Assembly (NCBI GenBank): GCA_964370205.1
Contig: CAYJIK010000093.1
Span: 1 to 7,071, forward strand
DNA length: 7,071 nt
Reading direction: 5' to 3'
From: DAMCAP01 sp964370205
GTDB lineage: Bacteria; Bacillota; Clostridia; Oscillospirales; Ruminococcaceae
The notes under the pieces are model-generated. The model was not told the origin of the DNA. It was given only the letters and a program-made list of their open reading frames with translations, and searched no databases. Both the position numbers and the translations under genes were made by a program. Of the stretch, positions 1 through 7,058 are shown piece by piece. Every line of letters starts with the position of its first letter. Position 1 is the stretch's first letter.

Positions 1-641
1 TCAGCAAGCCGATGGACATTTTCAGTGGTTGGGGGGACTACGTCAGGCGGCTTGAAGATAACTGGCGTGATATTGTCCGAGATGAGGACACTGTTGTGCT
101 TGTTGGGGACATTTCATGGGGGATGTCGCTCAGTGAGTCGCTGCCGGACTTTGTGTTTTTGGACAGTCTCCCCGGCACAAAGCTGATAGTAAAAGGCAAC
201 CACGACTACTGGTGGAGCACAATGACCAAGATGACGGCGTTTTTTTCCGAGAACAGTTTAGACAGCCTCAAAATCCTCCATAATAACAGCATTGTTATAG
301 ACGGTATACCGCTCTGTGGCACGAGAGGTTGGGTGTCGGAGGACGGGCAGGACAATGCACGCATCATGGCAAGGGAAGCAGGACGGCTCAGGATGTCGCT
401 GGAAGCGGCGAAGCGTCACGGCGGTGACCCGATAGTGTTCATGCACTACCCTGTCTACTTTTCAGGCAAGTCGTCTGACGAGATAATGGCGGTGCTCGAA
501 GAGTATGGTGTCCGTGAATTTTACTACGGGCATATCCACGGCAGTGGTTGCAAGTACGCTTTTACCGGCATGTACAAGAACATAAACATGCAGCTGGTGT
601 CAGCGGACTTTTTGGAGTTTAAGCCGTTTAGGGTGAGGTAG
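1..641 (+). CDS. Metallophosphoesterase (calcineurin-like), 5'-truncated by window edge
   Basis: This is probably a cytoplasmic metal-dependent phosphoesterase; the substrate cannot be told from sequence. The reading frame is open from the first full codon (base 3) and reads SKPMDIFSGW, so the Met codon at 12 is internal and the gene starts before the window. Counting from that Met, the family's metal-site motifs appear in order: VGD at 31-33, GNHD at 62-65, a His in MHYP at 145, and GHIHG at 173-177. The first motif of the family (DxH, expected about 20 residues upstream) lies outside the window. The KPMDIF segment resembles a Firmicutes subfamily in which it closely follows the DLHLS motif, so probably only 20-30 residues are missing. 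The stop is TAG at 639-641. No convincing terminator follows, and a strong promoter separates this gene from tig. The family call is secure; the physiological role is unknown. Confidence 0.9.
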   Translation, partial: SKPMDIFSGWGDYVRRLEDNWRDIVRDEDTVVLVGDISWGMSLSESLPDFVFLDSLPGTKLIVKGNHDYWWSTMTKMTAFFSENSLDSLKILHNNSIVIDGIPLCGTRGWVSEDGQDNARIMAREAGRLRMSLEAAKRHGGDPIVFMHYPVYFSGKSSDEIMAVLEEYGVREFYYGHIHGSGCKYAFTGMYKNINMQLVSADFLEFKPFRVR

Positions 642-703
642 CGGTGCTTGGGGTTTTGACAGTGTGTGCGCAGTGCTACCGCAACTTCCCCTACACGGCT
701 GTT

Positions 704-724
704 TGTACAGTCCCGTAATGTACA
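704..724. repeat. TGTACAG repeat pair forming a small dyad
   Basis: The self-complementary hexamer TGTACA occurs at 704-709 and again at 719-724, each followed by G, with 9 bases between. The pair can be read as a direct repeat of TGTACAG or as a 6-bp hairpin. It lies just upstream of the tig promoter. It could be an operator or the remains of an intergenic repeat. The bases are seen directly; any function is a guess. Confidence 0.35.
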
Positions 725-746
725 GGCGACCCTACTAAAAAAACAT

Positions 747-775
747 TTGAAAAACAAAAAACATTATGTTATAAT
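747..775 (+). promoter_or_regulatory. Promoter of tig-clpP, sigma-A type with extended -10
   Basis: The -35 box is TTGAAA (747-752) and the -10 box is a perfect TATAAT (770-775), with the optimal 17-bp spacer. A TG at 767-768 gives an extended -10. An A-rich stretch at 736-743 could act as an UP element. The expected transcription start is near 782, leaving a leader of about 65 nt before tig. I saw no CIRCE element and no paired CtsR heptamers near this promoter, so it looks constitutive and strong. Confidence 0.85.
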
Positions 776-846
776 AAGCAGTAACTGATTATGCGAGCGA
801 TTTCAATTTCATAAATAACAAATAAAACAACTAAGGAGTAATAAAA

Positions 847-2124
847 ATGGTACTACTGTCACAGAACAAGAACGGCAATACCGTAGAGCTTGAAATCCGT
901 GTGGAGGGTCAGCAGTTTAAAGACGCTGTCGAGGCTTCTCTGCGCAAGAACATGCCAAAGATAGCTCTTCCCGGCTTTAGAAAGGGCAAAGCACCCCGTC
1001 CTCTCGTTATAAAGACATACGGCATGGGCATGTTTGTTGAAGAGGCTGTTGAAGATCTCTACCCCAAGGCATACAGACACTTTGCCGAAGAGCTTGACCT
1101 TGATCCTGTTGACACAGCAGGTATTGACATAACCGACCTTGACGAAGAAAACGGCTTTACATTTAAGGCGACAATCACAGTAAAACCCGAGGCTACAGTG
1201 AGTGAGTACAAGGGACTTGAGATAGAGAAAGAATCTGCGGAAGTTACAGACGTTGAAATAGCGGAGCAACTTGCTTCCATAGCTGACCAAAACGCACGTA
1301 TAGTGCCTGTGACAGACCGCCCCGCAAAGAACGGCGACACAGCGTTCATCAACTTTGAAGGTTTTGTGGACGATGTAGCGTTTGAAGGCGGAAAGGGCGA
1401 AGGTCACCCACTGAAACTGGGTAGCGGCAGCTTTATCCCCGGCTTTGAGGAGCAGGTAGAAGGCCACAGCATCGGCGAAGAGTTTGACGTAAAGGTCACA
1501 TTCCCCGAGGAGTACCACGCCGAGGAGCTGGCAGGCAAGGAAGCAGTGTTCAAATGCTCCATAAACGAGATAAACGAGAGCGTAGCTCCCGTGCTTGATG
1601 ATGAATTCGCTAAGGATGTCAGCGAATTCGACACACTTGACGAGTACAAAGCTGATATAAAAGAGAAGCTACAGGCGCAGAAGGACGAAGCGTCCCAGAG
1701 AAAGTTTGAAAACGACCTTATGCTAAAGGTTGTGGAGAACTCCTCCGTCGATATCCCTGAAGTGATGATTGAGAACCGCATAAATGAACTGCTACAGAAC
1801 TTTGCACAGCGTCTGTCCGCTCAGGGACTGGACATGAACATGTTCATGCAGTATGCAGGCGGCGACCAGAGCACCATCCGCAACTCGTTCAGAGCAGAGG
1901 CGGAGAACAACGTAAAGGTACGCCTTGCACTTGAGGCGGTCGCACGTGCTGAGGGCATCGAAGTTACCGACGAGGAGCTAGAGGAAGAATTTGCAAAGCT
2001 TGCACCACTTTACGGCGTAGACGTTGAGATGGTAAAAGCCGCAATACCACACAAAGACCTGAAGGGTGACATCCTCTGCACAAAGGCGCTAGACCTTATA
2101 AAGGAAAGCGCAGTAGTGAAGTAG
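847..2124 (+). CDS. tig: Trigger factor, ribosome-associated chaperone and peptidyl-prolyl isomerase
   Basis: Trigger factor binds ribosomal protein uL23 at the tunnel exit and shields emerging polypeptides; its FKBP domain also isomerises Xaa-Pro bonds. The protein has 425 residues, normal for the family. The N-terminal ribosome-binding domain (about 1-145) carries the signature loop GFRKGKAPR at 43-51. The FKBP-type domain follows at about 155-245, with NGDTAFINFEG near 162-172 and LGSGSFIPGFEEQVEG at 191-206. The helical substrate-cradling domain occupies about 246-425. The start is supported by AAGGAG at 833-838, eight bases before the ATG. The gene is intact and ends in TAG. It is the first gene after the promoter at 747-775 and is followed 48 bp later by clpP with no terminator between, so both probably share one mRNA, a common Firmicutes arrangement. 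Confidence 0.98.
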   Translation: MVLLSQNKNGNTVELEIRVEGQQFKDAVEASLRKNMPKIALPGFRKGKAPRPLVIKTYGMGMFVEEAVEDLYPKAYRHFAEELDLDPVDTAGIDITDLDEENGFTFKATITVKPEATVSEYKGLEIEKESAEVTDVEIAEQLASIADQNARIVPVTDRPAKNGDTAFINFEGFVDDVAFEGGKGEGHPLKLGSGSFIPGFEEQVEGHSIGEEFDVKVTFPEEYHAEELAGKEAVFKCSINEINESVAPVLDDEFAKDVSEFDTLDEYKADIKEKLQAQKDEASQRKFENDLMLKVVENSSVDIPEVMIENRINELLQNFAQRLSAQGLDMNMFMQYAGGDQSTIRNSFRAEAENNVKVRLALEAVARAEGIEVTDEELEEEFAKLAPLYGVDVEMVKAAIPHKDLKGDILCTKALDLIKESAVVK

Positions 2125-2172
2125 TCCGGCACTTGCGAGCGACATAACTATTAAGCACAGGAGGAATAAAAA

Positions 2173-2760
2173 ATGGCATTAGTACCAATGGTAGTAGAAC
2201 AGACAGGGAGAGGCGAGCGTTCTTACGATATTTTTTCCCGTCTACTCAATGACCGCATAGTTATGCTGTGCGACGAGGTAAACGATGTTACAGCCAGCCT
2301 TGTCGTAGCACAGCTACTCTTCCTAGAAGGGCAAGACCCCGACAAGGACATACACCTATATATCAACTCCCCCGGCGGATCTATAACAGCCGGTATGGCT
2401 ATCTATGACACAATGCAACTGATAAAGCCTGATGTTTCCACCATATGTGTGGGACTGGCGGCTTCGATGGGAGCATTTTTGCTGTCCGCAGGTGCTAAAG
2501 GCAAGCGTTTCACCCTACCGAACAGTGAGATCATGATACACCAGCCACTGGGCGGTGCCAGGGGTCAAGCGTCGGATATTAAAATCCACGCCGAGTGGAT
2601 ACTGAAGATCAAAGATAAGCTGAACCGTCTAATGGCGGAGCAGACAGGCCAGCCGAAAGAAATTATCGAGAAGGACACCGAGAGAGATAACTTTATGAGC
2701 GCAGAAGAAGCGGTGGAATACGGACTGGTGGACAGAGTTATCACTAAGAGAGATATATAA
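2173..2760 (+). CDS. clpP: ATP-dependent Clp protease proteolytic subunit ClpP
   Basis: ClpP is the cytoplasmic serine peptidase that assembles into two stacked heptamers and degrades proteins threaded in by ClpX or ClpC. At 195 residues it has the usual length. The catalytic triad is intact: Ser98 in GLAASMGA, His123 in MIHQPLGG, and Asp172 in DTERDNF. The INSPGGS segment at 65-70 is the conserved oxyanion-side strand and loop. No long N-terminal propeptide is visible beyond the usual short segment, and the tail ends soon after YGLVDRVI. The start is fixed by a perfect AGGAGG at 2159-2164, eight bases before the ATG. It is the second gene of the tig-clpP unit. Three stem-loops follow before clpX, so clpP and clpX may be produced at different levels although their products work together. 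No residue is unusual for the family. Confidence 0.98.
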   Translation: MALVPMVVEQTGRGERSYDIFSRLLNDRIVMLCDEVNDVTASLVVAQLLFLEGQDPDKDIHLYINSPGGSITAGMAIYDTMQLIKPDVSTICVGLAASMGAFLLSAGAKGKRFTLPNSEIMIHQPLGGARGQASDIKIHAEWILKIKDKLNRLMAEQTGQPKEIIEKDTERDNFMSAEEAVEYGLVDRVITKRDI

Positions 2761-2768
2761 CCGTAATT

Positions 2769-2811
2769 TAAGAGGCTTTGCGACAACTTAGAGCGTCTGC
2801 AAAGCCTCTTA
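2769..2811 (+). terminator. 13-bp stem-loop after clpP, terminator-like with poor U-tract
   Basis: A perfect 13-bp inverted repeat pairs 2769-2781 (TAAGAGGCTTTGC) with 2799-2811, with a 17-nt loop that can extend the stem by three pairs if one base bulges. It begins nine bases after the clpP stop. It is followed by ATAATAGG rather than a run of T, so full intrinsic termination is doubtful. It may instead be a partial terminator or a 3'-end stabiliser that tunes clpX expression. The stem is seen directly; its role is inferred. Confidence 0.6.
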
Positions 2812-2821
2812 TAATAGGAAA

Positions 2822-2846
2822 AGATTGAAAACGAGGTTTTCAATCT
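2822..2846 (+). other. 11-bp perfect hairpin with 3-nt loop in the clpP-clpX gap
   Basis: AGATTGAAAAC (2822-2832) pairs perfectly with 2836-2846 around the loop GAG. It is AT-rich and has no T-run after it, so it is not a standard terminator. It sits between the post-clpP stem and the larger fold at 2848-2959. It could be an RNA processing or stability element, or a protein-binding dyad in DNA. Function is unknown. Confidence 0.5.
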
Positions 2847-2847
2847 C

Positions 2848-2959
2848 GCAATTACAACTGTAGTTTCACAGCAGTTTTGTGTTCTTCGGCACTGCCTCAG
2901 TTTTTGTGCCATATTAACGATATGCACAAAAACCACACAAAACCGCGGTTGTAACTTGC
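2848..2959 (+). promoter_or_regulatory. Nested inverted repeats forming a putative structured leader of clpX
   Basis: Three nested stems can form. The outer one pairs 2848-2858 with 2948-2959 (11 bp, one bulged C at 2955). The middle one pairs GTTTTGTGT at 2874-2882 with ACACAAAAC at 2935-2943 (9 bp, perfect). The inner one pairs GTTTTTGTGC at 2900-2909 with 2924-2933, continued by ATAT/ATAT after one bulged C, closing on a 5-nt loop. The outer stem ends at the base just before the clpX ribosome binding site. No convincing promoter lies inside, so clpX is probably reached by read-through from tig-clpP. The fold may act as a translational or transcriptional control element, or be a decayed palindromic insertion. 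Pairings were found by eye without an energy calculation. Confidence 0.5.
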
Positions 2960-2967
2960 AGAAAGGA
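2960..2967 (+). promoter_or_regulatory. Ribosome binding site that decides the clpX start
   Basis: AGAAAGGA is complementary to the 5'-extended Shine-Dalgarno partner at the end of 16S rRNA. It touches the ATG at 2968 and overlaps what would follow a TTG at 2956, so neither of those can be the start. It lies 12 bases before the ATG at 2980. That spacing is slightly long but suits this register, where the GG core would fall two bases further on. Confidence 0.65.
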
Positions 2968-2979
2968 ATGGTCATTAGA

Positions 2980-4278
<1,299 letters not shown>

Positions 4279-4285
4279 TATAGGT

Positions 4286-4331
4286 AAAACAAACTGTCAC
4301 TATCAAAAATTGATAGTGACAGTTTTGTTTT
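4286..4331 (+). terminator. Intrinsic terminator of clpX
   Basis: A 16-bp perfect stem pairs 4291-4306 with 4310-4325 around the loop AAA. After one bulged T at 4326 it continues for five more pairs (AAAAC 4286-4290 with GTTTT 4327-4331), giving 21 bp in all. The descending arm ends in TTTTGTTTT, which supplies the U-rich tract on the + strand; the A-rich ascending arm could do the same in the other direction. It begins eight bases after the clpX stop. It should separate the Clp module from the transporter unit. Confidence 0.9.
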
Positions 4332-4417
4332 GTGGGAGGACAGCACACACATCCCTTTAGGACATATGTAAAATTACAGCTTTTTTTAAAAAACATAGTG
4401 CATTTTCCAACACTTTT

Positions 4418-4426
4418 TGTTATAAT
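4418..4426 (+). promoter_or_regulatory. Extended -10 promoter of the Na+/phosphate transporter unit
   Basis: TGTTATAAT at 4418-4426 is a perfect extended -10 element, identical over nine bases to the one before tig. The bases at the expected -35 position (4398-4403, GTGCAT) match poorly, so the promoter either relies on its extended -10 or needs an activator. Transcription would start near 4433, about 75 nt before the start codon. Further upstream, 4367-4378 reads TGTAA-AA-TTACA, a short dyad resembling PhoP-type TTACA half-sites. Control by phosphate supply is possible but not shown. Confidence 0.7.
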
Positions 4427-4443
4427 GCAAAATGTAGGTTTAT

Positions 4444-4454
4444 GTCGTAACGAC
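4444..4454. promoter_or_regulatory. Small dyad GTCGT-A-ACGAC in the transporter leader
   Basis: An 11-bp inverted repeat with a single central base lies about 18 bp after the -10 box, near +12 to +22 of the expected transcript. This is a typical place for a repressor operator. With only five bases per arm, chance is also a fair explanation. No regulator gene is visible in the window. Confidence 0.3.
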
Positions 4455-4496
4455 GTATCCCTTTTTTGTGAAGTTAAAATACAAGAAGCTATATGC

Positions 4497-4502
4497 GGAG
4501 GA
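4497..4502 (+). promoter_or_regulatory. Ribosome binding site that decides the transporter start
   Basis: GGAGGA lies six to seven bases before the ATG at 4508, which is ideal spacing. The upstream in-frame ATG at 4493 sits before this site and would place the ribosome binding site inside the coding region as Met-Arg-Arg-Lys-Gln, so 4508 is preferred. Confidence 0.85.
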
Positions 4503-4507
4503 AACAA

Positions 4508-6292
4508 ATGAGTATTCTAAACATCATAGGGCTAGCCGGTGGTCTGGCGGTATTTATCTACGGTATGACAATCATGGGTAAAGGGCTTGAGAAGTACTCG
4601 GGCGGCAAGATGGAGAAGGTACTGTCCAAGCTTACGAGCAATCCTTTTTTGAGTGTCGTTGTTGGTATGGTGGTCACCGCCACTGTGCAGAGTTCGTCTG
4701 CCACCACCGTTATCATCGTCGGACTGGTAAACGCAAAGATACTCACACTGCGCCAAGCGATAGGCGTTATAATGGGCGCAAACATCGGTACTACGGTTAC
4801 GTCGCAGATTATCAGGCTGAGCGACCTCAGCAGTGACAACATATTTCTGCTACTGCTAAAGCCGTCAACCCTAGCGCCGGTAGCGGCGATTGCCGGTGTT
4901 GTACTGTTTTTATTTACTAAAAAAGCTTCGACAAAAGATTTGGGACAAATCCTCCTCGGATTTTCTATACTGTTTACAGGGCTCTTCGCAATGGAAGATG
5001 CAGTGTATGTACTGCGTGATTCACCTGCGTTCGTTGACCTGTTCTCCACCCTTTCCAATCCGTTCCTCGGCGTACTCGCAGGAGCAGGCGTAACGGCGAT
5101 TATCCAGAGTTCCTCCGCCTCTGTCGGTATCCTTCAGGCGATAAGTGCTACGGGGATACTTACGTTTTCGTCAGCGTTTCCCATCATCATGGGGCAGAAT
5201 ATCGGCACATGTGTCACACCGATACTCTCCAGTATAGGTGCAAGCAAAAACGCTAAACGCTCCGCTATGGTTCACCTCTACTTCAACATACTCGGTACAC
5301 TTATCGTGCTGTTTGGCTTCTACGGCTATCAAGCGGTGTTTGGCGAAATTTCCATGTGGAATGATCCTATAACAAGGACAGGCATCGCAAACTTCCATAC
5401 GCTGTTTAATGTCGCTGTTACGCTGATGTTTATGCCGTTTATGGGACTGCTTGAAAAGCTTGCACGTGCCACAATAAAAGACCCTGCCGAAAAGCAGGAA
5501 GCAGAAGCAAACCTCCTCGACGAGCGTCTACTAATGTCCCCCTCCATCGCTATCGAGCAGTCACGCACCATGCTCCTTCGCATGGCACACGGTGCGGCTG
5601 ACAACTACCACAACAGCGTAAGCCTGCTGGACAGGTACGACTTCAAGGTAGCGGAACGCATTAACGAAGCGGAGGACACCATCGACCGCATAGACGACAT
5701 GGTAGAGAACTACCTTATCAAACTGGCGACAGGTGAACTGTCCGAAAACGAAAGCCAGACAGTCACCACCCTTATGCACCTTATCAGGGAATACGAGCGT
5801 GTGGGCGACTACGCTGTCAACATCATGGAAGTGGGCAAGGAGATGTACGAAAAAGACCTCGCCTTCTCAGATAGTGCAATGCACGAAATAGGCACACTGT
5901 GCAGTGCAGTAGGTGAGATAATCTCGCTCAGCATACAGGCGGTGGAGCATGACAGCCTTAAGTTTGCGTCAGACATTGAACCGCTCGAAGAAACGATTGA
6001 CGCCATAGTCGACAAGCTGAAGGACAGGCACATAGAGCGCCTCAAAAACGGAAAGTGCAGTGTATACGCCGGCATAAGCTTCCTCAACATACTCACCGAC
6101 CTAGAGCGTATGGCTGACCACTGCTCTAATATAGCGATTTATATCACAGCAGGCGACAGAAGTGACGACGACTTTAATAAGCACAGATACCTCGAGAAGA
6201 AGCATAGAGGCGAAGACCCTGCATATGTAGAGCTTTACGATACGTATATGGCGAAATACTTCAGTGTTGTTGAGCACGAAAGGAAGGCATAA
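4508..6292 (+). CDS. Na+/phosphate cotransporter family protein with C-terminal PhoU-like domain
   Basis: This is a cytoplasmic-membrane protein of the NptA/PNaS (Na_Pi_cotrans) family, expected to couple sodium entry to phosphate movement; direction and substrate are inferred from the family. It has 594 residues. Residues 1-320 are hydrophobic and contain the family's inverted duplication: QSSSATT at 61-67 with GANIGTT at 90-96, then QSSSAS at 200-205 with GQNIGTC at 229-235. Residues from about 345 to 560 are helical, acidic and PhoU-like, with two metal-site-type repeats: the IREYERVGDYAVNI stretch at 426-439 and DLERMADHCSNIA at 531-543. The tail after 560 is polar. The PhoU-like part probably senses or gates phosphate flux from the cytoplasm. 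The gene has its own promoter, and its stop codon abuts the start of the next gene. Nothing is missing or frameshifted. Confidence 0.95.
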   Translation: MSILNIIGLAGGLAVFIYGMTIMGKGLEKYSGGKMEKVLSKLTSNPFLSVVVGMVVTATVQSSSATTVIIVGLVNAKILTLRQAIGVIMGANIGTTVTSQIIRLSDLSSDNIFLLLLKPSTLAPVAAIAGVVLFLFTKKASTKDLGQILLGFSILFTGLFAMEDAVYVLRDSPAFVDLFSTLSNPFLGVLAGAGVTAIIQSSSASVGILQAISATGILTFSSAFPIIMGQNIGTCVTPILSSIGASKNAKRSAMVHLYFNILGTLIVLFGFYGYQAVFGEISMWNDPITRTGIANFHTLFNVAVTLMFMPFMGLLEKLARATIKDPAEKQEAEANLLDERLLMSPSIAIEQSRTMLLRMAHGAADNYHNSVSLLDRYDFKVAERINEAEDTIDRIDDMVENYLIKLATGELSENESQTVTTLMHLIREYERVGDYAVNIMEVGKEMYEKDLAFSDSAMHEIGTLCSAVGEIISLSIQAVEHDSLKFASDIEPLEETIDAIVDKLKDRHIERLKNGKCSVYAGISFLNILTDLERMADHCSNIAIYITAGDRSDDDFNKHRYLEKKHRGEDPAYVELYDTYMAKYFSVVEHERKA

Positions 6293-6946
6293 ATGCCGAA
6301 TAACAAAAGCATTTTTCGCTACACAAAAGGCGAAGAACTGTGGAACGGTCTGACACATGCGGTGGGGTTTTTCTTCGCTGCCCTAGGCGGTGTGTACTTG
6401 ATGTACGAAGCTGTATTGACAGGCGATGCGGTGAAAATTATTGCAGGAGCGATATACACGGTGTCACTAATGCTGATGTTTGCTATGTCCGCCACCTACC
6501 ATCTTGTCACCGCTCCGGAGCTAAAACGTCTGTTCCGCTCGTTTGATCACCTCAGCATATATCTCCTGATAGCAGGCACATACACACCGTTTACACTGGT
6601 GACACTTCGTGGAAACAGTACAGGATTTATTATATTTCTGTCGGTGTGGGGCTGTGCGCTTTTAGGGTTTGGGACTAACTTTATTAAGTCGGAAAAGACG
6701 AAATGGGTAAGGGTTATTCTAAGCCTTGCGATGGGTTGGGCGATAGTGTTTGCCATCGGCGACATTATGGACATGTTAAGCGCATGGGGCATACTCCTGC
6801 TGCTTATCGGAGGGCTTTCGTACACCGTTGGAGTTGTATTTTACGCCTTTTTGAAGATGAAATATATGCACACGGTCTGGCATGTGTTTGTGATAATAGG
6901 TGCGGCGACACACTACTTCGCTGTGCTGTACTATGTGATATTGTAG
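6293..6946 (+). CDS. trhA: Hemolysin III / PAQR family integral membrane protein (TrhA-like)
   Basis: This is a seven-helix membrane protein of the HlyIII branch of the PAQR superfamily (relatives of adiponectin receptors). The hemolysin name is historical; bacterial members are now tied to membrane lipid homeostasis, and the zinc-site layout suggests a hydrolase-like centre. At 217 residues it has normal length. The likely metal-site residues are all present: Ser66 and His70 in SATYH, Asp85 in RSFDHLS, and His193 and His197 in HTVWH. The N-terminal WNGLTHAVG (17-25) is also typical. Hydrophobic segments lie roughly at 22-42, 47-66, 86-106, 111-130, 139-158, 163-187 and 194-216. The ATG follows the upstream TAA directly, and its ribosome binding site (GGAAGG, 6282-6287) lies inside the transporter gene, so translation is probably coupled. 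Lytic activity should not be assumed. Confidence 0.95.
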   Translation: MPNNKSIFRYTKGEELWNGLTHAVGFFFAALGGVYLMYEAVLTGDAVKIIAGAIYTVSLMLMFAMSATYHLVTAPELKRLFRSFDHLSIYLLIAGTYTPFTLVTLRGNSTGFIIFLSVWGCALLGFGTNFIKSEKTKWVRVILSLAMGWAIVFAIGDIMDMLSAWGILLLLIGGLSYTVGVVFYAFLKMKYMHTVWHVFVIIGAATHYFAVLYYVIL

Positions 6947-6977
6947 TGGTGAGCGTAGCGATTAAATATAGCTTATA

Positions 6978-6996
6978 GTAGGGGTCTGTGACGAAA
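6978..6996 (+). repeat. Short, arm-less copy of the GTAGGGG element
   Basis: This 19-base stretch reads GTAGGGG-TC-TGTGAC-GAAA. It matches the longer element at 7029-7058 base for base if gaps of 3, 3 and 5 bases are allowed, and those gaps remove most of the hairpin arms. It looks like a decayed or deleted copy of the same intergenic repeat. The relationship is inferred from one alignment by eye. Confidence 0.4.
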
Positions 6997-7011
6997 TAGA
7001 ATTAATTTCGT
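6991..7011. other. 7-bp hairpin downstream of the PAQR gene
   Basis: ACGAAAT (6991-6997) pairs with ATTTCGT (7005-7011) around a 7-nt loop. It lies 44 bases after the stop codon and overlaps the end of the short GTAGGGG copy. The stem is AT-rich and is followed by AAATTTG rather than a T-run, so it would be at best a weak terminator. Confidence 0.4.
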
Positions 7012-7028
7012 AAATTTGACGAAACCTT

Positions 7029-7058
7029 GTAGGGGCGGTCCTATGTGACCGCCCGAAA
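7029..7058 (+). repeat. GTAGGGG palindromic intergenic element with GC-rich hairpin
   Basis: After GTAG, the arm GGGCGGTC (7033-7040) pairs perfectly with GACCGCCC (7047-7054) around the loop CTATGT. GAAACC occurs on both sides of the element (7021-7026 and 7055-7060). Short GC-rich palindromes opening with GTAGGGG recall repetitive intergenic elements seen in some Clostridia, but I cannot confirm copy number from this window. The bases just after it (7056-7069, AAACC-GT-GGTTTTT) could form a small stem followed by T residues, so the region might also serve as the terminator for the transporter/PAQR transcript. The window ends two bases later. Confidence 0.5.

Noticed and set aside
637..694. 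GGTAGC/GCTACC and GGGG/CCCC pairings after the metallophosphoesterase, a possible pseudoknot or terminator
   Set aside because: The stems are only 4-6 bp with long loops and no T-run follows; this much pairing is expected by chance.
1483..1499. TTTGAC and GGTCA motifs close together, recalling a CtsR operator
   Set aside because: They lie deep inside tig, do not form the tandem heptamer with proper spacing, and are not near a promoter. No CIRCE element was seen either.
859..1518. 219-codon open frame on the minus strand inside tig
   Set aside because: It is fully antisense to a clear trigger factor gene, its translation is rich in Cys, Phe and Leu without any family motif, and no ribosome binding site was seen. 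It is a shadow of tig codon usage.
2956..2979. Upstream starts for clpX (TTG at 2956, ATG at 2968)
   Set aside because: The ribosome binding site at 2960-2967 would lie inside the first or touch the second; homologues start a few residues before the first zinc-finger cysteines, matching the ATG at 2980.
4890..5093. 67-codon + strand frame inside the transporter gene
   Set aside because: It overlaps the Na+/phosphate cotransporter in another frame, and the cotransporter frame is supported by repeated family motifs. No independent evidence.
6293..6946. Reading the HlyIII gene as a virulence hemolysin
   Set aside because: The family name is historical. Conserved PAQR metal-site residues and a seven-helix layout point to a housekeeping membrane role, and no toxin or secretion genes are nearby.
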